DNA from: Paenibacillus whitsoniae | Lineage (GTDB): Bacteria > Bacillota > Bacilli > Paenibacillales > NBRC-103111 | NCBI RefSeq assembly: GCF_003955665.1 | Contig: NZ_RXHU01000045.1 | Location: 20,700 to 84,699 of the forward strand | Length of the DNA: 64,000 nucleotides | Direction of reading: 5' to 3' | In this document: piece by piece, positions 53,057 to 62,114 of the stretch | Numbering within the stretch: the stretch's first letter is position 1 | Layout: each line of letters starts with the position of its first letter | Notes under the pieces: model-generated | What the model was told of the DNA's origin: nothing | What the model saw: the letters and a program-made list of their open reading frames with translations, nothing else | The model's database searches: none | Position numbers and translations under genes: made by a program

Positions 53057-53941
53057 TCACTCGATATTCTGTATTTGTTCTCTCATCTTCTCAAGCTCCG
53101 CTTTCATCGCGATGACCTTCGCCGCAAATTCCGCATGACTCGATTTGGAACCGATCGTGTTGACTTCACGGTTCATCTCCTGAATCAGGAAATCCAGCTT
53201 GCGCCCGACAGGCTCCGGATCCGTCAGCAGAGCGTCGCACTGTCCGAAATGGCTTCGCAGCCGCGTCAGCTCTTCGTCGACATTCGCCCGATCGGCAAAA
53301 ATCGCAATTTCCGTCGCCAGACGCTGCTCATCGGCGCTTAATCCATCCGCCATCAGTGCTTGAATACGGCTTGTCATTCTCGCTGCGTATTCGTGAACGG
53401 CCATTGGAGCCAATTGTTCCAATGCCACGTGGATGCGCCTAAGCTCCTGTAACCGGTCGCGAAGATCCTGTGCCAAAAAGGCGCCTTCTCGCTGCCGCAT
53501 CGTCGCAAGGCGTTCCCCTGCTTCCCGTAAGCAAGCGCAAAGCTCGCGTTCCAACGCCTCATCCGGCTCTTCGCGCAGCTCTTTCACCTGCAGCAAGTCG
53601 GGAATTCGCAGCAAATCCAGCAGGCCAAGCTCCTCCTGAAACCCATAGCGCTGCTTCAGTTGCTGCGCCGCCTCCAAATAGGCGTCTGCCAGTTCCATAT
53701 TCACGGTGACGCCCTTCGGGGAAGCCGCCTCACGTTCCGCTGTAATAAAAACGTCGACGCGTCCCCGTTTTACAGCCTGCAGCACCGTTTTCTTCAGCGC
53801 GTCCTCAAATACAGCCCATTCCTTCGGCATTCGAATTGACACTTCACAATACCTATGATTGACCGATTTGATATCGATAAACACGTTGTATCCCGCAAAA
53901 GAACGATTCGCTTGCCCGAATCCGGTCATACTGCAAATCAT
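53057..53941 (-). CDS. YicC/YloC endoribonuclease-family protein
   Basis: 294 residues. The start MICSMTGFGQANRS is the family signature, followed by DIKSVNHRYCEVSIRMP. The C-terminal DUF1732 part has DFLIQEMNREVNTIGSKS. YicC proteins are associated with RNA turnover in E. coli. The ATG at 53941 is used in preference to the GTG at 53950. First gene of the yicC-remA-gmk-rpoZ set. Confidence 0.94.
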   Translation of the reverse strand: MICSMTGFGQANRSFAGYNVFIDIKSVNHRYCEVSIRMPKEWAVFEDALKKTVLQAVKRGRVDVFITAEREAASPKGVTVNMELADAYLEAAQQLKQRYGFQEELGLLDLLRIPDLLQVKELREEPDEALERELCACLREAGERLATMRQREGAFLAQDLRDRLQELRRIHVALEQLAPMAVHEYAARMTSRIQALMADGLSADEQRLATEIAIFADRANVDEELTRLRSHFGQCDALLTDPEPVGRKLDFLIQEMNREVNTIGSKSSHAEFAAKVIAMKAELEKMREQIQNIE

Positions 53942-53970
53942 TCCAATCACATCCGTTATCCTATTTTAAT

Positions 53971-55848
53971 TCATTTTGAAAGTGGGTACAAGTGGAAATC
54001 ATGGCGATTCGACTTTTCCCAGACATACTTCGTCAGGTCTACACACATTTCATAGGCCAAAAATGGCGTCATCAGGTAGATGCCGTTGAAATACTGCATC
54101 GCGGTATCGAGCAGCTCCTTCGCAATTTCGACACCCATCGCGCGGCCCTCCGGACCTTTGAGCCCGCTCATGCGTCTGCGTACGTCATCCGACAAGCGAA
54201 TACCTGGCACCTCATTATGCAGATACTCAGCATTTCCTTCGCTGGCAAGCGGCATAAAACCAATGAAAATCGGCACGTTTAAATGCTTTGTTGTTTCGTA
54301 GATATCCTCGATCAGCTTGGCATCATATACAGGCTGCGTCATGATGTAATCTGCCCCAGCCTCGATTTTGCGTTCCAGACGCTGAACGGCTTTGTCCAAA
54401 TGTTTCACATTTGGGTTGAATGCTGCGCCGATCACAAAGTTCGACTTCTGTTTCAGCGGCTTACCGGAGAACGCGATGCCCTCGTTCAGTTGCTTGATCA
54501 TCCGAATGATCTCGAAAGAGGTCAGATCGTATACCGAGCTGGACCCCGGCAGATCACCGAACTTGGCAGGGTCGCCGGTCACGGCCAGCACGTGGTCGAT
54601 GCCGAGTGCGTGCAAGCCCATGAGATGGGACTGCGTCCCGATCATGTTGCGGTCGCGGCACGCGATATGAATGAGCGGACGCGCGCCCAACTTGTCCTGC
54701 ACGAGATAGCCGAGGGCAAGGTTGCTCATGCGCGTCACCGCCAGCGAATTGTCGGCCATCGTAATGGCGTCGACGTGCGCGTCCTGCAGGGCCTTCGAGC
54801 CCTGCATAAATTTTTGGATGTCGAGATCCTTCGGAGGATCCAGCTCGACAATGACGGTTTTGCGCTGCTTGACGATGTCCAGCAGCGTCGGGGCTGCCGG
54901 CGGCGCAGGCTGAGCCGGCGCCGGTTCGCTCACGCGCACGACTTCGGTCGGCGCGCCCTCTGTCGTCCCGGGCGCCGCCGGGACGTAGCCCTGCAGCGCC
55001 TTCGCGACCGCTGCGATATGCTCCGGCGTCGTGCCGCAGCAGCCGCCGATCAAGCGCGCGCCGAGGTCGGCGAAGCGCCGTGCGCACTCGGCGAAGTACT
55101 TCGGCGTCGCCGCATACGTATACTGCCCGTCGACATAGTCGGGCAGACCTGCGTTCGGGAACGCCGAGAACGGCACGCCCAGGTCGCTGGGCAGCTTTTC
55201 CATCGAGCGAAGAATACCGTTCGGGCCGACCCGGCAGTTGAAGCCGATGACGTCGGCACCGCCGTCGCGCAGGCGCAAAAACGCTTCTTGCAGAGGCACG
55301 CCGTCCTGCGTGCTGCCCGTCCCCTCATTCGCGAACTGGCAAATGACCGGGAGCGCGCTCATGCTGCGGATAATGCTGAGCGCGAGCTGCAGCTCCTCCA
55401 GATCGTAGAACGTCTCGAGCAGAAGCCCGTCCACCGGCGAATCCAGCAAGATGCCGATCTGCTCGCGAAGCGCAGCTTCGACGTCCGCCGTGCGGACGTT
55501 TTTCCGCTTCCCGGCCCGAATCGAGCCGATCGCGCCGACAACATACGCGTTATCGCCGACCGCTTTTCGCGCCAGTTCTACGCCTGCCCGGTTAATCGCT
55601 TCCACATCGCTCTCCAGGCCGTATTTCGACAATTTCTCCCGGTTGGCCGAAAAGGTATTCGTTTCAATCAGTCGGGCGCCCGCCTCGTAGTACCGGCGAT
55701 GCACCTCCGACACCGTCTCGGGACGCAGCAAATTCAGCTCCTCATACGAAATGCCCACGGGAAAGCCCATTTGGTACAAGTATGTCCCCATTGCTCCGTC
55801 GCCGGTAATGATTTCCTGCTGCAGCGCGGAACGAAGATCCGTCTTCAT
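53971..55848 (-). CDS. Homocysteine methyltransferase/methylene-THF reductase fusion
   Basis: 625 residues. Residues 1-285: homocysteine S-methyltransferase (GDGAMGTYLYQMG, FNCRVGPNGI, GGCCGTTPEHI zinc cysteines). Residues 330-625: methylenetetrahydrofolate reductase (VIVELDPPKDLDI, HIACRDRNMIGTQS, VLAVTGDPAKFGD, GADYIMTQPVYD). It is the YitJ-type fusion that regenerates methionine. The ATG at 55848 follows GGAGG. Unlike yitJ in B. subtilis, there is no room for a SAM riboswitch; it is 81 bp downstream of dapF. Confidence 0.95.
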   Translation of the reverse strand: MKTDLRSALQQEIITGDGAMGTYLYQMGFPVGISYEELNLLRPETVSEVHRRYYEAGARLIETNTFSANREKLSKYGLESDVEAINRAGVELARKAVGDNAYVVGAIGSIRAGKRKNVRTADVEAALREQIGILLDSPVDGLLLETFYDLEELQLALSIIRSMSALPVICQFANEGTGSTQDGVPLQEAFLRLRDGGADVIGFNCRVGPNGILRSMEKLPSDLGVPFSAFPNAGLPDYVDGQYTYAATPKYFAECARRFADLGARLIGGCCGTTPEHIAAVAKALQGYVPAAPGTTEGAPTEVVRVSEPAPAQPAPPAAPTLLDIVKQRKTVIVELDPPKDLDIQKFMQGSKALQDAHVDAITMADNSLAVTRMSNLALGYLVQDKLGARPLIHIACRDRNMIGTQSHLMGLHALGIDHVLAVTGDPAKFGDLPGSSSVYDLTSFEIIRMIKQLNEGIAFSGKPLKQKSNFVIGAAFNPNVKHLDKAVQRLERKIEAGADYIMTQPVYDAKLIEDIYETTKHLNVPIFIGFMPLASEGNAEYLHNEVPGIRLSDDVRRRMSGLKGPEGRAMGVEIAKELLDTAMQYFNGIYLMTPFLAYEMCVDLTKYVWEKSNRHDFHLYPLSK

Positions 55849-55929
55849 CCTATCATCCTCCATCTCCCCGGCATCTAAACCTGCCTTAGCGAAAAATATA
55901 CATCGCACACCCATCGTCCCGTTACAAAT

Positions 55930-56772
55930 TTATGCCAAATCCGGAATCGTCCCCGTAAACACTTCTTCCGCAGGTCCGGTCATATAAACGCGGTTATCCG
56001 TTTCGTTCCAGGAGATGAACAGCTCTCCGCCCTTCAGCGATACGATAGAATCCCGGTCGGAATACCCGTTCAGCACGGAAGCGACGAGCGTTGCGCAAGC
56101 GCCGGTGCCGCAAGCCAGCGTAGGGCCCGCTCCGCGCTCCCAGACGCGCATATCGGTATACGCGCGGTTCTGAACCGTCGCGAACTCCACGTTCGTTCTG
56201 CGCGGAAACATCGGATGCGTCTCCAGCTTCGGCCCCCACACCGCAAGGTCAAAGTGGATCGCATCGTCCACATAAATGACGCAATGCGGGTTGCCCATGG
56301 AAACGGCTGTGAACGTGAACGTCATGCCATCCACTTCAATCGGATGCTGCACAACCTGGTCGCTGTCGATCGTTGTCGGCACTTGCAAGCCTTGCAAAAT
56401 TGGCTCGCCCATGTCAACGCGCGCGGTCACAACTTTGCCGTCCTTCACCTGCACTTCGATCTTTTGCACGCCGGCTCCGATCGTTTCAATTGTAATGTCG
56501 GTCGAATCTACCAGCTTATGATCGTACACATATTTGGAAACGCAGCGCACCGCATTGCCGCATTGCTCGGCCTCGGAACCGTCTGCGTTGATAATGCGCA
56601 TTTGAAAATCCGCCTTCTCGGAAGGCAGAATAAAGACGACGCCGTCAGCGCCGATACTGAAATTGCGGTTGCATAACCGAATGGCAAGCTGATCCGCCCC
56701 AGCAGGCAGCTCCCGCTCACCGTACACGACGATGAAATCGTTGCCTAAGCCATGCATTTTCGTAAAATTCAT
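55930..56772 (-). CDS. dapF: Diaminopimelate epimerase
   Basis: 280 residues. MNFTKMHGLGNDFIVVYG, EQCGNAVRCVSKYV (first catalytic Cys) and LACGTGACATLVASV (second Cys). DapF makes meso-diaminopimelate for lysine and peptidoglycan. The ATG at 56772 follows GAGGTG; the longer in-frame start lacks a ribosome site. Its pairing with the methyltransferase gene is not a known pathway link. Confidence 0.97.
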   Translation of the reverse strand: MNFTKMHGLGNDFIVVYGERELPAGADQLAIRLCNRNFSIGADGVVFILPSEKADFQMRIINADGSEAEQCGNAVRCVSKYVYDHKLVDSTDITIETIGAGVQKIEVQVKDGKVVTARVDMGEPILQGLQVPTTIDSDQVVQHPIEVDGMTFTFTAVSMGNPHCVIYVDDAIHFDLAVWGPKLETHPMFPRRTNVEFATVQNRAYTDMRVWERGAGPTLACGTGACATLVASVLNGYSDRDSIVSLKGGELFISWNETDNRVYMTGPAEEVFTGTIPDLA

Positions 56773-56913
56773 CTGAACGCACCTCATCCACCTACGGTTT
56801 AGCCCTTATCATAGCGTAAAATCGCGTGTGTGCATAGCCCTTGTATCGATGGAATAACGGCGGGAAACGGGTGCCTGCAATAGTGCCTGCGGCGGTCGAC
56901 GTAAGTTAAACGT

Positions 56914-56938
56914 CAAAAAGCCGCTTCTCAGCGGCTCC
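56914..56938 (-). terminator. Terminator of the Ca2+-ATPase gene
   Basis: On the minus strand AGCCGCT-GAGA-AGCGGCT followed by TTTTTG, downstream of the stop at 56970. Confidence 0.85.
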
Positions 56939-56969
56939 TTGCATCGAACTGCCAGCGGGCAGCCCTATT

Positions 56970-59780
56970 TTAACGAAAGCTTGCTTTTGACGAACTGTAC
57001 CCTGACGCACGGACACCTTTGTTGCGGTCGTTGTTGCGCTTGCGCTTCGGCGAGAGCACGCTGCCGAGGCCCATGAAGAAGGTCGGGATGCCGGCTGCAA
57101 TCAGGACGAGAATCCAGTCCTTCCAGCCGAGCGGCACGGTTTTGAAAATCGGCTGCAGCGAGTCGATGTACATAACCGCCAGCATCAGGATCAGCGAGGA
57201 CAGCACGGCCAGCACAAGGTATTTATTTTGCAGCGGATTGCGGTGGAAAATGGAGCGCGAGCTGCGGCAGTCGAACACATGAATAAGCTGTGCCATGACG
57301 AGTGTGGCGAAGGCAACGCTTTGCGCTTTAAGCAGCGTATCGCTGTCTCCTGGATTCGTATGCAGTACGAGCCAGAACGCCCCCAGCGTACAGACGCCGA
57401 TTAGCAGCCCTCTGGAAATAATTTTCCAGCCAAGCCGACGGGCAAAAATATTTTCTTTGGCCGAGCGCGGCTTGTGCTGCATGAGATCTTTTTCAGCCTG
57501 GTCGACGCCCAGGGCCATGGCCGGCAGTCCGTCGGTCACGAGGTTGACCCACAGGATTTGAATCGGCACCAGCGGCAGCGGCAGCCCCGCCATCATGGCA
57601 ATGAACATCGTCATAATTTCGCCGACGTTGGAAGCCAGCAAATAGCGGATGAATTTGCGAATATTTTCATAGATGCCGCGACCTTCCTCAATCGCCGCCA
57701 CAATGGTGGCGAAGTTGTCGTCGCTAAGAATGAGCGAGGAGGCTTCTTTGGACACATCAGTGCCCGTTATCCCCATCGCAATACCGATATCCGCCGCCTT
57801 AATGGCCGGCGCGTCGTTGACGCCGTCCCCCGTCATCGCGACGACATGGCCCTGGCGCTGCAGCGCCTTGACGATGCGCAGCTTATGCTCCGGCGACACG
57901 CGGGCGTACACATACGTATCGTTCACTTTCGCATCCAACTCTTCCTCGGTCATTTGGCCGATTTGCTGGCCGCTCATGGACACGCCGTTCGCTGGAATCA
58001 TGCCAAGCTGCTTGGCGATCGCTTCCGCCGTCGTCTGGTGGTCGCCGGTGATCATGACGGTTTTGATGCCCGCCTTGCGGCATTTGGCGATCGCTTCGCG
58101 CACTTCTTTGCGCGGCGGGTCGATCATCCCGGTCAGGCCGACGAACACGAGGTTGTTTTCCACATCTTCATGATCCTCGCAGCGATCCGACATCTTTACA
58201 TCCTTGTACGCGACGCCAAGCACGCGCAGCGCCGATTTCGCCATGCCTTCATTGGCGGAAATCACCTTTTGCTTCAATGTAGAGGTGAACGGAATGACTT
58301 TGCCGTCCCACAAAATATAGGAGCAGTGCTGAATGAGCACGTCCGGCGCGCCTTTCGCGCAGGCCATGCGGCCTTGCTCCGAGGCAACCAGCACCGACAT
58401 GCGCTTGCGCTCGGAATCGAACGGGAATTCCGCAATGCGTTTGAATTTATCCCGCAGCGACTCCGGTGTGATGCCACTCTTCGCGCTGAGCACGACGAGG
58501 GCTCCTTCGGTTGGATCGCCTTTAATATTCCAGACGGAAGCAGGCGTCTCTGCACCTTCCTTGCCTTTTTTCCGCTTCGTCTCCGCTTTCTCTTCAAATA
58601 AAGTCGCATTATTGCACAACGCCGAAATATGCAGCAGCTTGGACAGCGACGGATGCTTCAGGGGGTCGGTTTGGTGACCGGCGTGAAGGATTTGACCAAC
58701 CGGCGTATAGCCGTCCCCCGTTACTTCCATCACATCCCCGCCGATCCACAGGTGAGTGACGGTCATTTTATTTTGGGTCAGCGTGCCGGTTTTGTCCGAG
58801 CAGATGACCGAGGCGCAGCCGAGCGTTTCCACCGATGGCAGCTTGCGCACGATCGCCTTACGCTTAATCATACGCTGGACGCCAAGGGCAAGCGCGATCG
58901 TAACGATCGCCGGGAGGCCTTCCGGAATGGCTGCGACCGCCAAGCTGACACCAGCCAGAAACATGGCGTACGGCGGTTGTCCGTGCATAATGCCCGCTAC
59001 GACGACGAGTACAGTGAGCGCAATCGCGACGATGATGAGGATTTTGCCGAGTTGTTCGAGTCTGTGCTGCAGCGGCGTCTCCATCGATTCTGTGTTCTGA
59101 ATAAGATCGGCGATTTTGCCCATTTCGGTTGACATGCCTGTCCGTACGACAACTGCCTTGGCCGTCCCGCGGGACACCATCGTGCCCATAAAGCCTAGAT
59201 TGCGCTGATCCCCGAGCGGTACGTCATCATGCGGAATCACAGCCGTTAGTTTACTGACGGCCACGGATTCCCCGGTAAGAGCGGATTCCTCCACATACAG
59301 ACCGTTCGTTTCCAAAAAGCGCACATCCGCCGGCACCCGGTCCCCGCTCTCCAGCACAATAATGTCGCCGGGCACAAGATCGCGAGCCGGAATCTGATGC
59401 AAGGCCCCTTCCCGCCAGACGTTAGCGTTCGGCGCAGACAGCTCTTTGAGCGCGCGCAGCGACTTTTCCGCCCGAAATTCCTGAGTAAAGCCCAAAATGC
59501 CATTCATGACAATAATAATGACAATCGTGATCGCGTCCAAATATTCCCCAAGCAGGCCGGAAATGAGGGTAGCCCCCAATAAGACCAGCACCATGAAATC
59601 TTTAAACTGATTCAAAAGCAGGGTTAACGGGGATATGCGCTGTCCTTCCGAAAGCTCGTTGCGCCCTACCTCCGCCTGCCGCCTCCACGCTTCTTCCCAG
59701 GGCAAGCCTTGCTGCATATTCACTTGCTGCAACCGCAAGACATCCTCCGAGTTCAACTGGTACCACTTCTCCTGACTCAT
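56970..59780 (-). CDS. P-type (type IIA) calcium-transporting ATPase
   Basis: 936 residues. Cation ATPase N-terminus (GLPWEEAWRRQAEVGRNEL), TGES actuator loop, PEGLPAIVTIALALGVQRM (Ca2+-site helix), CSDKTGTLTQNKMTV (phosphorylated Asp), KGAPDVLI, TGDGVNDAPAIKAADIG, and the C-terminal helices with ILWVNLVTDGLPAMALG. It resembles YloB-type Ca2+ pumps. GTGGAGG precedes the ATG at 59780. Substrate by family, not shown here. Confidence 0.93.
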   Translation of the reverse strand: MSQEKWYQLNSEDVLRLQQVNMQQGLPWEEAWRRQAEVGRNELSEGQRISPLTLLLNQFKDFMVLVLLGATLISGLLGEYLDAITIVIIIVMNGILGFTQEFRAEKSLRALKELSAPNANVWREGALHQIPARDLVPGDIIVLESGDRVPADVRFLETNGLYVEESALTGESVAVSKLTAVIPHDDVPLGDQRNLGFMGTMVSRGTAKAVVVRTGMSTEMGKIADLIQNTESMETPLQHRLEQLGKILIIVAIALTVLVVVAGIMHGQPPYAMFLAGVSLAVAAIPEGLPAIVTIALALGVQRMIKRKAIVRKLPSVETLGCASVICSDKTGTLTQNKMTVTHLWIGGDVMEVTGDGYTPVGQILHAGHQTDPLKHPSLSKLLHISALCNNATLFEEKAETKRKKGKEGAETPASVWNIKGDPTEGALVVLSAKSGITPESLRDKFKRIAEFPFDSERKRMSVLVASEQGRMACAKGAPDVLIQHCSYILWDGKVIPFTSTLKQKVISANEGMAKSALRVLGVAYKDVKMSDRCEDHEDVENNLVFVGLTGMIDPPRKEVREAIAKCRKAGIKTVMITGDHQTTAEAIAKQLGMIPANGVSMSGQQIGQMTEEELDAKVNDTYVYARVSPEHKLRIVKALQRQGHVVAMTGDGVNDAPAIKAADIGIAMGITGTDVSKEASSLILSDDNFATIVAAIEEGRGIYENIRKFIRYLLASNVGEIMTMFIAMMAGLPLPLVPIQILWVNLVTDGLPAMALGVDQAEKDLMQHKPRSAKENIFARRLGWKIISRGLLIGVCTLGAFWLVLHTNPGDSDTLLKAQSVAFATLVMAQLIHVFDCRSSRSIFHRNPLQNKYLVLAVLSSLILMLAVMYIDSLQPIFKTVPLGWKDWILVLIAAGIPTFFMGLGSVLSPKRKRNNDRNKGVRASGYSSSKASFR

Positions 59781-59934
59781 CCGCCCTTCTCCCTCCACAT
59801 GTACTTGTCTCACCTATACGTCAATGTATTCAGACAAGCGGGAAAATATCCCTGAAATCATCTTTCCGCTCCCTGGCCACTTAAGTTTTTATGAAAAGTA
59901 TGGCATCATAGAGAAGATTACGTTTTATAGTAGT

Positions 59935-60101
59935 GTTCAAAAAGTCGGGTTTTCAGCACCGAGAAGGTTCGAGAAGCTGAAGAAGGAGGAGCGGAATGTA
60001 GGCAAAACCTACATGAGCACCGCACTTCGAAGCTGAACGCAAGATTCGATGTCGAGTCCTCTTCCCGGATTACATCGTGATCAAAAAACGACTTTTTGAA
60101 C
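59935..60101 (+). mobile_element. 167-bp MITE-like repeat, copy 2
   Basis: Begins GTTCAAAAAGTCG and ends CGACTTTTTGAAC, a 13-bp perfect terminal inverted repeat. It matches copy 1 (47172-47338) in opposite orientation and the same length. A central stem TGTAGG-CAAAA-CCTACA is present. It lies between the ATPase and rqcH starts. Confidence 0.8.
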
Positions 60102-60135
60102 TACCTCTTATACTTGGAATGGAGTTGTTAGAAAA

Positions 60136-61872
60136 ATGTCGTTGGACGGACTCGTCCTTCACGCCGTTGTGCACGAGCTGCAAAGCTGCGTCGGAGGCCG
60201 CATTAATAAAATTCATCAACCGAACGAGAACGATGTTGTGCTGCAAATCAGGGCGCAAGGTCAAAACCTGAAGCTGCTGCTGTCGGCAAACCCGACGTAT
60301 CCGCGGGTGCAGCTTACCGAGCAAGCGACGCTCAATCCGCTGGATGCTCCGATGTTCTGCATGCTGCTGCGCAAACATTGCGAGAGCGGCATCATCGAAG
60401 CCGTGGAGCAAGTGGGACTGGAGCGCGTCGTGCGTTTGACGGTTCGGCACCGGGACGAGCTAGGCGATATGAGCGTCAAAGTGATCCTCATCGAGATCAT
60501 GGGGCGTCACAGCAACATCATCCTGCTCGATCCTGCGAGCGACACCATTCTGGACGGCATTCATCACGTCACACCCGCGATCAGCTCGTATCGGATTGTC
60601 ATGCCGGGCAGCACGTATGTCTCGCCGCCGGAGCAGAACAAGCTGAATCCGCTGGCTGTGGATGAGGACGCCTTCGAGCGGGCCATGGGCGGTGAGGGCA
60701 AGGATGACGCGTTCGCCAGCCTCAAGCCGGAGCAAAAGCTCGTCGCTTCCTTCAGCGGTCTGAGTCCATTGGTGGCAAAGGAGCTGGTGCATCGCAGTGC
60801 GAGCGGCGGCGGATTGTGGCCAGCGTTCCAAGCGTTGATGGCCGCGGTGCGCGAGCAGCGCTATGAACCGGTTATCGTGGAGCAGCAGGACACGGGCAAA
60901 ATGTTTTTCAGCATCACGCAGCTGACGCATCTTGCGGGGCAAGTGAAGGCGTACGCGTCGCCGAGCGCGTGTCTGGAGCATTTTTACGGTGATAAAGCCG
61001 AGCGGGATACCGTCAAGCAGCGTGTCAGCGATTTGCTTCGTTTTATCCAGAACGAAATCAACAAGAATGTGAAGAAACTGGAAAAATTGCAAGAAACGAT
61101 TGAAGAATCCAAAGATGCGGATAAGCATCGGATTTTAGGAGAACTGCTGACCGCCTCGCTTCATCTTATAAAAAAAGGCGACCGCGAAGTGGAGACGATC
61201 AATTATTACGATGAGCATCAAGCCTCCATCACGATTGCGCTGGATCCGCTGCTGAACCCGTCGGAGAATGCGCAGCGCTATTTTAAAAAGTATACGAAAC
61301 TCAAAAACAGCACCGCCATCGTCACCGAGCAAATCTTGCAAACGCATCAGGAACTGGATTACCTGGCCACCTTGCAGCTGCAGCTCAGCGTCGCCTCCCT
61401 CTCGGATATTGAGGAAATTCGCGACGAACTGATGGAACAGGGCTATGTGCGGGATCGCGCCAAGAAACAGCGGAAAAAGAAGAAAAAAGACAAGCCGAGT
61501 CTGGCCTGCTATACGTCGAGCGAGGGCATTGCGATCTATGTCGGCAAAAACAATACGCAGAACGAGTATTTAACGAATCGGCTGGCGGCAGCGACCGACA
61601 CTTGGCTGCATACGAAGGATATTCCGGGCTCTCACGTCGTCATCCGCGGAGAGGGCTTTAGCGAGAAGACGCTGCACGAAGCCGCGCAGCTTGCCGCCTA
61701 TTTCTCCCAGGCCAAAAACTCCAGCCGCGTCCCCGTGGATTACACGGCGATTCGGCATGTGCATAAGCCTAGCGGTGCGAAGCCTGGTTTTGTGATTTAT
61801 GTCAACCAGAAGACATTGTTTGTCACGCCGGACGAGGAGCAGATCAAGGGGATGCCTGTGAGCATCAAGTAA
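60136..61872 (+). CDS. rqcH: Rqc2/RqcH homologue (NFACT protein)
   Basis: 578 residues. N-terminal NFACT domain (MSLDGLVLHAVVHELQSCV, then GRHSNIILLD), long coiled coil around 290-430 and the C-terminal NFACT-R domain (YVGKNNTQNEYLTNRLA, WLHTKDIPGSHVVIRG, AAYFSQAKNSSRVPVDYT). RqcH binds 50S subunits with stalled peptidyl-tRNA and adds alanine tails for degradation. Formerly annotated as fibronectin-binding protein. The MITE lies 34 bp upstream of its ATG and may carry its promoter away from the ATPase gene. Confidence 0.95.
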   Translation: MSLDGLVLHAVVHELQSCVGGRINKIHQPNENDVVLQIRAQGQNLKLLLSANPTYPRVQLTEQATLNPLDAPMFCMLLRKHCESGIIEAVEQVGLERVVRLTVRHRDELGDMSVKVILIEIMGRHSNIILLDPASDTILDGIHHVTPAISSYRIVMPGSTYVSPPEQNKLNPLAVDEDAFERAMGGEGKDDAFASLKPEQKLVASFSGLSPLVAKELVHRSASGGGLWPAFQALMAAVREQRYEPVIVEQQDTGKMFFSITQLTHLAGQVKAYASPSACLEHFYGDKAERDTVKQRVSDLLRFIQNEINKNVKKLEKLQETIEESKDADKHRILGELLTASLHLIKKGDREVETINYYDEHQASITIALDPLLNPSENAQRYFKKYTKLKNSTAIVTEQILQTHQELDYLATLQLQLSVASLSDIEEIRDELMEQGYVRDRAKKQRKKKKKDKPSLACYTSSEGIAIYVGKNNTQNEYLTNRLAAATDTWLHTKDIPGSHVVIRGEGFSEKTLHEAAQLAAYFSQAKNSSRVPVDYTAIRHVHKPSGAKPGFVIYVNQKTLFVTPDEEQIKGMPVSIK

Positions 61873-61946
61873 AGATCGTGGCTTTGTGCCTTATTTCCGG
61901 TGGGAAATAGGGCGACGATTACGGATAATTTGATAGCCTGAATGAA

Positions 61947-61988
61947 GAAGAACTTGCTGGGCGTCCTCGCCCGACAGGTTCTTTTTTA
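61947..61988 (+). terminator. Terminator after rqcH
   Basis: AGAACTTG...GGGCG-TCCT-CGCCC...CAGGTTCT followed by TTTTTTAT. Confidence 0.8.
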
Positions 61989-62114
61989 TGAAATTGTAAT
62001 GTTTGGGCGCTGGTTTTTATGCGATTGTAATGCGCGGGCTTGTAAGCTAGTACTTGTAGGCAGCACATGCGCAAGCAGGTTCAAACAACTTACATGCCAA
62101 AGGAGCACACGCAT

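Noticed and set aside
55849..55929. Search for an S-box (SAM) riboswitch before the methionine gene
   Set aside because: The 81-bp gap is too short and shows no conserved S-box core.
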